From Sphaerolaimus hirsutus (taxonomy: Eukaryota; Nematoda; Chromadorea; Monhysterida; Sphaerolaimidae), in the NCBI GenBank assembly GCA_964036195.1, contig OZ038456.1:7998001-8062000 (forward strand): a stretch of 64,000 nt of DNA. The letters are read 5' to 3'. The notes under the pieces are model-generated. The model had not been told where the DNA came from. It was given only the letters and a program-made list of their open reading frames with translations, and did no database searches. A program made the translations under genes and the position numbers. Below, one piece after another: positions 25,001 to 37,000 of this stretch. How positions within the stretch are numbered: the first letter of the stretch is position 1; each line of letters opens with the position of its first letter.

Positions 25001-28000
25001 CAATGCCTTGAATAACCTAAAAAAATCTGAAAAGACTTTTCGAATCTTTTGAAAAAAATCGATTTTTATGTATTTTTTTCACCGCGTGCTCAAAAATTCA
25101 AAAAGTTTGAAAAAATTCGAAAATTCGAAAACGTTTTCAAATTTTCGAATTTTTTTTTGCCATCATTAGACATTTGACATCTTACAGGGGTTTTGCATTA
25201 CACACAGAGTTGCAAAAACGTATTTACGTTTACCCGAAATACCCGGTTATTCGGGTATTTATACTTACGTTTACGTTTACGCTTTCCAAAAATACCGTTA
25301 CGTTTTGTTACGTTTTCCTGGCACAATTACCCGGGTACCAGAGAAAACGTAAAAAAATAAGTTTACGGAACTGTATTATTTGACAATTGTAGTGTATTAT
25401 GATGAGTTAATCATGCTTATGATAAGAGGGTGCCAATTCCGCAAGTGGACAACTGAAACAATGTATAAATTATAAGTGAAAAGTAAAAACTTGAGAGGAA
25501 TGTAAATTTATGAGTGAGAAGTGAAATGAAGTCAAAAATGAAAACGTTTATAGTGTCTTCTTCTGACCTGCCATGTGTCCTTTGACTTGCCATTTCACTT
25601 GCCACTTATAAATTTACCGTTAATTTACTTTTTACTTCCCCTTCAACATTCTCCAATTAAGGAATTGGCACCATATGACGCTACACACACTAGTTGACAA
25701 CGATGCCAAATCTCAACCGGTTCCGATCCGATCCCAATTCAATATCACGATCCCATAATTGTATAAAAAATATAGGTAGGTAAAATACAGGTATGTAGGT
25801 AAACAGATGATGTCAATGAAGATCATAGGAACATACATAATGTTGTAAAAATGTTCTTTTTATATTCTGTGATAGTGGTAGCACTTAATATTAATTTTTA
25901 CGTTTACGTTTTATTTTACGTATTCCCAGGTATTTTAAAAATACCTTACGTTTTAGTATTTATACTCCAAAATTTGAAAAGGTATTTACGTTTACGTTTA
26001 CGTTTTCCAAAAATACCAGTATTTGTACAACTCTGATTACACATGACATTTACAGGGTTTTTTACACTTTACAGGGTATTTTACAGGGTCTGGGAGTTGC
26101 ACCAGGTGCCAGTTTCTGGCACCAGTGCTACAGTTCCCAGGTCAGTCTCGGATGGTAAATTTTTACAATTAGTGCCTGCAATGTTGTGTTTAGGGCAATA
26201 ATAACTTGTGTTCCACTTTTGCAGAATTTCACATCGTTGAACTCACTGTAAATGATGAAAATTTCACATCCCAGTTGAGCTACTGTACATGCTTGATACC
26301 CTGTGGATATGCCAATATAGATCTTTGTTTGTTTTGCTAGTACTCACTATTTTGTCAAAAATATTTGGAAAAATATGCATAAATGTCAAGTAAATACCAA
26401 TTTAATTCAATTCTTTTCAATTCAATTTTCAAGTATCTTCTGCTAAAATACTGGAACCACAAATTAAAACTTAAAATGGAGGATATTTAACAGTACTTTT
26501 TTTCCAGAAAACTTGCTGCAATTGTATTATTTGTTGAGTAAAAACCGACGACATACCCAAGTCTGATGGGGAAAACGTTTCTGCGTTTTCCAAAAATATT
26601 TTTGGTCAGTTTTCCAAAAAATTTCCAATGTTTCTGTGTAAAACAAACTTCTTATTTGTAAATATGACTCAAATAGATCCTGTATTCAAAATGAGTGTTA
26701 TTGGCATCATTGATCAGAATATCAACTGCCCAGAATATCAATTGCTATTATTGTGAATATAACAAGATTAATTTGCAAAAGATGGGCAGCTCAGCAGGCA
26801 TACAGATCACATTGACATATCCAGCTGGCCACCTCCCGTGATCGCCCTTATATCTGCAGTGTAACTCAGCTGAGGTTCTGATGGATTGTAACACTCTATA
26901 GCTCTGCCATATCTGTCTACAGCACAGATGAAGTCGACACCTGCAATATAATCAGTGATTGATCAGCATTTGAGGCGTCTAATTCTAAAAGTCGACAAGT
27001 CCACAAAATGCGGTTTTGATTAAATCGCATTTTAAGTTTCATTTCCAATTCCAGGTCTGTGGTGCGTGCCCAATGGGCTGTCTATAAAATTCTACTCGGA
27101 CAGAACAAAACTGTTTTGGGGAAGGAAATGGACTTGTTGACTTCTTGCACGCGACAACATTTTTGTTCCCGCTCGCGTTGCCCCTGACTGATGGGAAATT
27201 TATGGACTTGTCGACTTTTAGAAATCGGTGTCCATGATGGAGTTATCACATTTCTTGCATTTTTTCCCATAAAAAAGGCTGCTGAAGGTGGACTTGTCGA
27301 CTTTTAGCCCAAAACTAAGTGGACTTGTCGACTTCTTGCCCAATTTTTTTTGCATTTTTCCCAAAAATGTCTAATTTGGTACTTTGCCATATGGGCATGT
27401 GAGGTCAAAAAATTTATGGAAAATTTTGAAAAATGTGCGGGAGTAGCCCAGATGACGTTTCTGGGCCTAACTCAAAAGTTTCATATTTTGGACTTGTCGA
27501 CTTATAGAATTGGACGCCTCATTTGGATGTTCAATAAATGGACTGAAAGGTCAATTCATGAATGGAAGGGGCCCTGGCGACTCACTACAGGGTGGGTTGC
27601 CATATATGTCAGAAAAAATTGTGGCGATTTTACTGTTCCACCTAGGGCCGGCCCCCACTTGATTTCTTATACTATGGTTTGGAGAAAGGGCGCCAGACGC
27701 TAATTGCACCACAGGCAAAGGGCACCAATGAGTAGCATCCTTTGACACCCTGTAATGATGCTAGCGCCATTCCATCACTAATCTTGAGACCTCCCCCCCA
27801 TTGGCGGCGCAAAGTCCCAATTTGTGCTTGTGACATTCACAATCACATTGGCCACAATTTGACCTTGTGCACTTTTTACTAGGTAAACATGAGTATTTCT
27901 GCTTGTGACACCGAAAATTCCGCTTGTGACATACACAAGCGCACAAGCACTTACGCCGCCTATGCTCCCCCCTAAGCAGCAGACAAATTTTTTTTACAAA

Positions 28001-31000
28001 TTTTAAAATTCACTTTTAACTTTTATTTTTTACACACTTGACACGCTAGTTTAGGATGTTTTATAGAGGAGGGTTGAAGGTTCAAAGTTGTGTAAAAAAC
28101 CCCGAAAATGCCTCCATTAGAAAATTTACTGGGGGTGAATTTAAAGTGTAAATTTTGACATGATGATAAAAACATAAATACATGATAAAAACAAAAATTT
28201 TCGATGCAAATTTCTATTTTTTAATGAATCCACATTTACACTCATATGTTCAGTATTCAGCAAGCTCCCAAGGTTTTTGGTACACAAATTAAAAGACAAC
28301 AAATACCTTGATAAGCGGTTGGCATGGAGCTACAGTGCTCCAGGGCAGTTGCCGAGCGGATGTTCGGGGAACCGCAAGCCAGCAGTTGACACGTCCCATC
28401 CGATAACAGTTCGAATGCTGCGTGCTGTTACCCGTGAATTTGTCATTTTGAATTACCGTATATATTCGAATAACTCCCTCGCCTTGTATAATTCCGCCTT
28501 GAAAAATTCCTCCTTTTGGACGAGTGTGGAAAAAATAACCCCCTCGAATAATCCCCCTTTCCGACAAAAATTGCACGTCATTTAATACATAAAGCATATT
28601 TCATGAATCAGTTAGCAGAAAAATAATTCCCCTTAATAATACCCCCTTGAATAGCCCCCCTCTGAAAACGACCGTTGAAAAGTAATTCCCAGGGGGATTA
28701 TTCGAGTATATAAATACGGTAGTACGCTTATTTTGAAGAGAGAATGTACCTGCGCACTGCTGTGATAGAGCGTGGCACTCGACTGTACACATCATGCGAT
28801 CTGTAAGCAGGTTTTTTTCTTTTAAAAATAGGTATGATAAATGTTACTTTCACTTTTATACGCGTATGTACCCTTTTTAGTCGATTTGAGCACATATCTT
28901 GCAATTTGATCACTCCTTCCATATGACTTCAGCTCAGTTGACCGACGGCACGCGTACACTTTCCAAGGCTTGTGCATGCCATTTCCTCCATGAGATAGTT
29001 GATTTCCTGATATGGATATGTCTGTAAATGTTATTCTGTTATAATTCCACTGTTACAGTATTTCACGCAGAGTGATCTTCCAAATACCGTATTACCTCGA
29101 ATTATCCCCCCCCTTGAATTAACTCCCCCCCTCGAAATACCCCCCCCCCTAAATTTCGGCTGAGGAAATAATAACCCCCCCTCGAAATACCCCCCTAAAA
29201 TTGAGTGTAACGTGAACGAACATGACAACTACCGCAGTTTGTGATCTGTACAATGCAGAACACACGTTAAAACTGATGATTAAGTGACGTTAGGGAAGGG
29301 TTTTTGTTTATATACAGTAAAAAAATGCCTATAAACACGTATAAATCTATGTGATTGTTCGATTTTTCTACGTCTGCGTATGGGGAATTTCCGATAATTT
29401 CTGGCGAAATAATAGACCCCCCCCTCGAATAAACCCCCCCTCGAATTATTTCCCCCTCAAATTTTACTGGCCAAATAATAAACCCCCTGGGGGTATTTCG
29501 AGGTAATACGGTACATTTGCCGTAATATTTATTTTATCAACATTGCTGTACGAACATTTGGAGATCCCACGTGAAGCCGAAATCTGAGTTGACACACCAG
29601 TTGACACACTTGTGTCAACTAGTGTGCGAGCCGCCTTTATTACACCACAAAAAACACTTAAAATGTTTTTTTTTCTAGAAGAAGGGTTTGAAGGGAACGA
29701 TTTTATTACTTTACTTTTGATATTTTGCACGACATTTGTAAAATTTGTATGACTTTTTGCACATGACACTTTACAGGGTGCAGGATACTGCCGGTCCAGG
29801 CCTATTACGCACATGATGGAAGGAACCCATCACACACATATGCCCATGGAGCTGTGTGCGTGATGGGCATATGTGCGTCATGGGCATATGTGCGTCATGG
29901 GTTTCATCATGTGCGCAATGGGCGTTTTTTTATGTGCGTGATGGGTTTATGTGCGTAATACTCCAGGACTGCCACATGGACACTCAACAATAATTCTTGC
30001 AATGCAGGTGGAATCAATTGAAAGATGTAAAAAGTGAACAACTTCACCTGTACCAAGTGACTGTTCCGATACAACTCACAAGCAGAGTGGTTCAAATGAC
30101 AAACTTTTTCAATGTACCGTATTTGTTTGAATAGTTTCCCCTTGAATAATTCCCCCCCCCTCGAATGATCCCCCCTGTAAGACAAGTGAGCAAATAATAA
30201 TTCCCCCCCTCGAATAATCCCCCTTTAAAGATTTGATTCATTTTTAGACCTCATTTTTACAAAAATGTCACATTATTGTGTTTATGAGGCATATTTCATA
30301 AAATCAGTTGATGGAAACATGCTTGAAAGTTTTGACGAAATAATAATATGAATGAATAATTCCCCCTCGAATAGTTCCCCCTCAAAAATGTCTGACTAAA
30401 TAATAATCCCCCAGGGGGATTTTTCAAGCAAATACGGTATTCGTATGTGTAAAATTATTTTTTTCTCACCCCAGGGTTCTAGGAAAATGTTAAATCAAGT
30501 ACTTTTTCCCCAGAAATTGTAAAAGCAAGTACTTTTCGTCATAGGATATGTAAAAGTTTTGTGGAAAGTGTAAAAGCTACTACTTTGTACATGTGAGAGC
30601 GATTTTTACACGGGAAGACGTAACAGATGGCAATTTTGAATGAATTATTAGTTTTTTTAATAGGAAATTTATATGATTTCTGTAAGGTGTCTTTGGTTTA
30701 GCGACAAAAACATTTTCATATTTTTTGTACACACACGTGTACGTGTCAAAAGTATGCATATGGGTGAGTACAGGTACTTTTTAAAGGTATACATAAATGT
30801 ATTTACCCAGTACTCAGGTATATGTATTCTTCAAATAAATGTAAATACACTTTAACAAAAGTGCTCACAAACTACATCAATACGCCAAAGAAAGTGCCAT
30901 TATTTGGGCTTACGTACCCTATCCCCCCATGGACTTCTTACCCCCTGGGTTGATATAGCCCTCGAGGACTACTTCACCCGGAGGACTACTTCGGCCTGAC

Positions 31001-34000
31001 TTTTATAACGTGGGATGATGTAGTCCTCCATACAAAATATCTAATTACACTATTGGGGCATCTGTTGGGCCATGGGAATGTGTTTTATATTTCCTTTTAT
31101 TTATTGCGATGCAAGAACACTGCTTGCATCAGATCAAAAATATTTATTGACGCGTGGCACGCCACAATATGCACGCATCTGTTAGGCCTATTGACATCGA
31201 TTATCAGTGTGACCAGTTATGGGACTTTCGCCATATTGGATTATTGCGGGGTCAATAGCGTGTGCGGAAAAATACGTCCGCCGCCCGAATTATGTAATTC
31301 GCGTGCAGACGTATTTATAATCCGATTATCGAATGCGTGGGTGAATGCATGCAACTTCAAAACTCAATTTCTCGGCCATTTCTCAGCCGATTTTCACCAA
31401 TGAACACTTAAAATGATCAGAATCATTGGCGGCGCAAAGTCCCAATTTGTGCTTGTGACATTCACAATCACATTGGCCACAATTTGACCTTGTGCACTTT
31501 TTACTAGGTAAACATGAGTATTTCTGCTTGTGACACCAAAAATTCCGCTTGTGACATACACAAGCGCACAAGCACTTACGCCGCCTATGATCAGAATCAC
31601 ATGGAGATTGCATTTTTATGTTCAGATTATTAAGAATTTGGTAAACTCATGGTAATCATGACAGACAAATCGCCAATATACTACAGACAAAACGCGAATG
31701 CAACACAGACAAAAAGCGAATGCAACACAGACAAAACGCCAATGGATCACAGACAAAATGCTTTGACATTTTGCTGTGTTGCATTGGTGTTTTGTCTGTG
31801 TTGCATTCGCGTTTTGTCTGTGTTGCATTGATGTTTTGTCTGTGATCCATTGGGGTTTTGTCTGTGTTGAATTGGCGTTTTGTCTGTAGTGTATTGGTGA
31901 TTTGTCTGTCATGATAATATATTTATATATAATGGGTTGATATAGTCCTCATACAAAAAGGGCAAAAGGGCTGTCAGCCGATATAGTCCTCGAGGACTAT
32001 ATCATCCCCTGGGGTAAGAAGTCCATTGGGGGATAAATCCTGGTAATCCATTATTTGCCGTCATTTTGCACCAATAGTTCTTATTTTACATACAGTGTCT
32101 TTATCATAATGTACCTGTTGAGATGACAAGCTTAGAATGTGTGAGCGAGAATGTTGCCAGCCCCAGTGACAAAAGTAAAATTTTGTGGAGAAATAAGAGA
32201 GCCATTATCTCTGATAATATATTATTTCATGGATTCATAGTTTCTAAACAGTTATTTTATAATATTGACTTTTGTATATTTTAGTTTATTCTCCAAACTA
32301 ATTGTAAAATGAATTTGCCACACATCAGTAAACATCCAGCTTAACAAAAATAGCTATTTTATGGTGATTCGTTACCATAGCATGTTGTCATGGTGGACAA
32401 TAAATGAAACTTGATATGAAAGTGACATGTGCACACGCATGTTTACCTGTTTACTCTACTTTGAATGCAATGATTTATCATCGGTTCGCATTTAAATGAG
32501 TGGAGCTAGAACACTACGAACTGGGTTTTGGTGCTCCGGTGCAGAGTTGGAGTTGGTTCCGGGATGGAAAACCTAGTTGCTAAAATGTATTTACGTTTAC
32601 TCAAAAAGTACGTTTACTCGAGTACTGAGTAAATACTTTGAAAAAAGTAGCTGTATTAGCTGTTACATATACTTTTTGAAAGTACTCGAGTTCAGAATAC
32701 ATATTTCAGACAGGCTTTTAAAAGCTTTTTCAAGGCATAGATGGGAAAAAGTGGGAGATAAAGCGAAAAATAGGGGAAAAAATTGCTCAAAATAGGCACA
32801 TAACACATGCACTTGTGAATTTGAAGGTCAAAATGGTCATAAAGATATGAAAAAAAGTGATTTTGAGTGAAAATTGGGTCAATTTTTTTTGGGAAAATAC
32901 TCAAAAATATATTTCCTGGAGGGAAAAGTATTTTACTCATGTTTACTCATGAGTAAAAGTAAAAAAATTACTTTATGTTTTCCGTACTCAAGGGGTGAGT
33001 AAAAAATAAATACTTTTTGTTTACGTATACCATATTTCCTCGAAATACATACTGCAGCTTGTGTTCTGCATAGTGCAGAACACACGTTAAAACAATGTCG
33101 TAATCACGTCGTTAGAACAGTGTTTATACCATCTACGTACTTCTAAATATTATTAGTCTATTTTAATAAACTAATTTAATTTTAATTATTAGTCTATTTT
33201 AGTCTATTATTAATAAAAATTTATTAGTCTACAGGAGTCTATACATGTCAGTTATTTATGCATTTTTCTACCCCAGTGTACATCACAAACGACGATTTTG
33301 TACTAGTATTTGGAAAAATTTCTGGCGAAATAATAACCCCCCTCGAAATCCCCCCTCCTCGTTTAACCCCCCCCCCCCCCTCTCGGGCGCCAAAGGGCGC
33401 CGCGCCATGGCGCCATTGGCACTTGGCGCCCTTTTTCTGTGACGCCCCTAGCCCCTGGCGCCCACTTTCTGAAAGGCGCCATGGCGCCCTTGGCGCTTGG
33501 CGCCCTGTTTCCGTGGCGCCCTGCTTTAAAAAGTTGGCCAAAATGGCGCCAGCATGGTTTCAAGGTGAAGGCTGCGTAAATGAAAAACAAAAGCAAAAAA
33601 CCCGCATCCGTGGATAATCATCTGATCATAGATTGTCTAACGGTTCATCAGAAGCGTTTGATGGATCAGAAGCTGAAAATGATGAATCGTTGAACTTGCA
33701 AACCCGTAAATCAACAGGTTCAATTCATTGCAATTCCGTTTTCATTCACTTCAACGAAACGTTTGCGAACAGAGAACGTGAAGACATAATTTGCAGTGAA
33801 TGATTTTTTTGTCAATGCTATTTTCGTTTTTTTGACTTCTTATTTACATCCCGCGGAACGTGAGTAAGAAGTGATTGCATGCACTACAGTGATTGAGATG
33901 TATTTTTAGCAACGCAGGGTATTGTACACACTTATTCAGCCTGGCGTCCTTGGCTCATGGCGCCCTATTTTTCAAATGGCGCCATGGCACCCTTGGCGCC

Positions 34001-37000
34001 CTCTTTTCAATTTCCACACTGCATGCAGGATTTATCATTACTGTATTTCTTCTAATAGAAGAGCGCCGTTCAATTTTTTTCATCAACTTTTTTACCTGCC
34101 GTTCTATTAGAGGTGCCGTTCTATTGGAGGCTGCCGTTCTATTTTTTCACCAATTATTTCACACACTTCTCATTTCGAAATAGCGTTTTTTTAATGAAGC
34201 ATGAGCAATATTTTTATATCAGAGCATCAATTTCAGATGTAAGACCTATTTGAATGCTTCGCATGTTATCATCATCCATTTTTGATTCATTTTTGTGTTC
34301 CTTTTGGCACACTCCCAACGTAATTACTACCTGCCGTTCTATTGGAGGTGCCGTCCAATTGGAGGCTGCCATTCTATTGTTTTCGTGAGTGCAAAAATGT
34401 GCCAAAACCTGCCGCTTTTTGGAGGTGCCATTCTATTAAGGTGTGCCATTATATTAGAAGAAATACGGTGGTTGCTTTGGCATATGTATTGAATGATGTC
34501 TAATTTCAAGTTTCTTATTGCTATACAATTATACAGAATGAAACCAGTGTTGTTAAAATACTGGTATTTTTAGAAAACGTAAATGTAAACGTAAATACCT
34601 TTTCCAAAAAAAAGGATAAATACAAATACATAAGGTATTTTTTAAATAGCAAGGAATACGTATAAAAAATGTAAACGTAAAAAATAAAATATGTTGATGG
34701 CTGCTCGCCAGAAGCATCTTGTATTTTATATCTGCTGTTAAATCGTCCAAGTCAATCAAGTTCTGACTTTGTGCTGTTGACAGCCGCCCTGTCATCGTCA
34801 GAATTCATCGCCAAAACATATTTTAAATGGCAAAGTGGTCTACTTCACGTGTTTGGCATATGAACACATTGGCGGCCCACATACTAGTTGACACACATGT
34901 GTCAACCTGTCTAACTCACATTTCGGCTTCATGTGTTGCAGAGCGATCCCCAAATGCACATCGGCAGTTCAGCCGCGTCGACGCACATGCACTGAGAGCA
35001 AGGCGGTTCGTAAAATACACGAAACTATCCCTTAAAGTCACCGATATTGCAATATGACGTATTTACACTCCTGGAAAAATGTCTTTATCCCTTCGATTTT
35101 TTTTTGGTTCAATGGTGAACCAAACATTAAATATGGATCACTGAGAGGTGAAATCATACATAGGTGGGGTAATTATGTCGACACCCCACAGTAGAAATAT
35201 GGCCCACCTCCTGCGTATATAGTCAATACCGTATTTCTTCTAATAGAACAGCATACCTCCAATAGAGCAGCACCTCCAATAGAATGCCAGGTTTTGGTAC
35301 ATTTTTGCACTCACGAAAACAATAGAAAGGCAGCCTCCAATTGAACGGCACCTCCAATAGAACGGCAGGTAAGAATTATGTTGGGAGTGTGCCAAAACAC
35401 AAAAATGAATCAAAAATGGATGGTGATAACATGCAAAGCATTCAAATAGGTGTTTAATTTGAAATTGATGCTCTGATATAAAAATATTGCTGAAGCTTCA
35501 TTAAAAATAAAGCTATTTTGAAATGAGAAATGTGTGAAAAAATAGAACAGCAGCCTCCAATAGAACAGCCCTCTAATTGAACGGCAGGTAAAAATGTTCA
35601 CAAAAAAATTGAATGGCGCTCTTCTATTAGAAGAAATATGGTAAATCATTTACTGTGAATGCAGTGCCTTCCGCGATTTTTTCCTGCTTTTTTTTACATT
35701 TCGCTTAATGTGAGCAGTTGTGAGCTGGCATGGTGCCAACATTTCATTTTGTTCATAAATTCAAAAATAGGCACTATGTCGGGTCAATATTTGTCTGCCA
35801 ACCAATGGCAGACAATTTTGAAGATGATGCAAAATCAATATGAGTGCAGAGTATCATGTCACCTGGGTATACCATTTTGAACACAGTGATAAATATTCAA
35901 GCAGTGCATTGGTTTTTTCACATCACATCACAGTCTTTTTCATCATTTTACCAGGTTTTCTTCTTTGTTTGGATGTTTTAGCATAAGGGATAAAGACTTT
36001 TTTCCACCGGAAATGAGCAGCAAGGCACCCAGAAACCTAAAAATCGACATGTGGCGTAAAGGCACCTTTATCTACAAGAAGTCATCCAATGTATACCCCA
36101 ACATGGGTTGCACATTAGCAGGGGAGACATTGAATTTTTTGTTCCCGATCAGGAGGATAAAGACATTTTTCCAGGAGTGTATATCACTTCGATTTTGGCC
36201 CGGAAATCACGATTTCGTCATTTCTTGGCCGTCCGCCAATTCGTTCTTTTTTCGATTTTGTCGGGTGCATTACTCGCATAAGTCGCGCTTTTGTATAGTC
36301 AGGCGATCACTTTTTTCGCTTTTGTATAGTCGTGTTCACTGCCTACAACGGAAACCATGAGGGCAGCGACATAAAAGAAATGCACGAGCCGTACAAAAGC
36401 GCGACTTATGCGAGTAATGCGCCCGACACAATCGGAAAAAAAACGAGTTGGCCGAAGGCCAAGAATTGACGAAATCGTGATTTCCGTGCCAAAATAGTTT
36501 CGTGTATATCTTACGAACCGCCTTGCTCTCGGTGCATGTGCGTCGATGCGGATGAACTATAAAAAATCTATCGGGCCTACGCCCTACCCTACAAATCTGT
36601 AGGGAGTATTAAATCTGGCCCCTGGGGTCTTATTCAAGGATATTCGGTATATCACTTCCGCCTCCAGTTCAGACAACCACGTTAAGGTGACGCATGCAAA
36701 TTCAAAGGTCCATATCTAAACCATTTTTGAGCTGATTTACGCCAGCGAACACTTAAAATAATCGTCAAAATTTGGAGATTCCATTTCTGTTCCACGCACA
36801 GTCCAATCAGTATACAACAACAACTTTGACACAATCATTATGATTTATCACAAAGTCAATGACATATCCTTCAAACAATGCGCTCCTTGTGCACTGTCAC
36901 AGTGAAATGACGCTGGATTTTGTTGTACTGGGGGCACTCCCAGACCCTGTAATAGACCGTGTAAAGTGTAAAAGACCCTGTAAAATGTCATGTGTCATGT

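Larger units (their letters stand above)
24278..26102 (-). mobile_element. Introner-type MITE forming kelch intron k8/k9, with later insertions
   Basis: Donor side GTGCAACTCCCAGACCCTG at 26,102. The acceptor side has GGTCTGGGAGTGCCCCC and then CGCACAGCGCCCAG|. A hAT-like element (25,205-26,035, exact TSD) and another AT-rich insertion (about 24,600-25,165) expanded it to 1.8 kb. Confidence 0.82.
30920..32040. mobile_element. Element with TATAGTCCTCGAGGACTA modules and nested insertions
   Basis: Left TATCCCCCCATGGACTTC, right AAGAAGTCCATTGGGGGATA; palindromic CCTCGAGGACTA on both sides. Holds a foldback fragment, the 164-bp element and the palindromic minisatellite at 31,655. Confidence 0.65.

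Noticed and set aside
31655-31915. CRISPR-like spaced repeat
   Set aside because: Units are contiguous and reverse direction; eukaryotic context; a palindromic minisatellite.
33258-33617. Overlapping long frames on both strands
   Set aside because: Produced by GGCGCC repeats and a poly-C tract; composition only.
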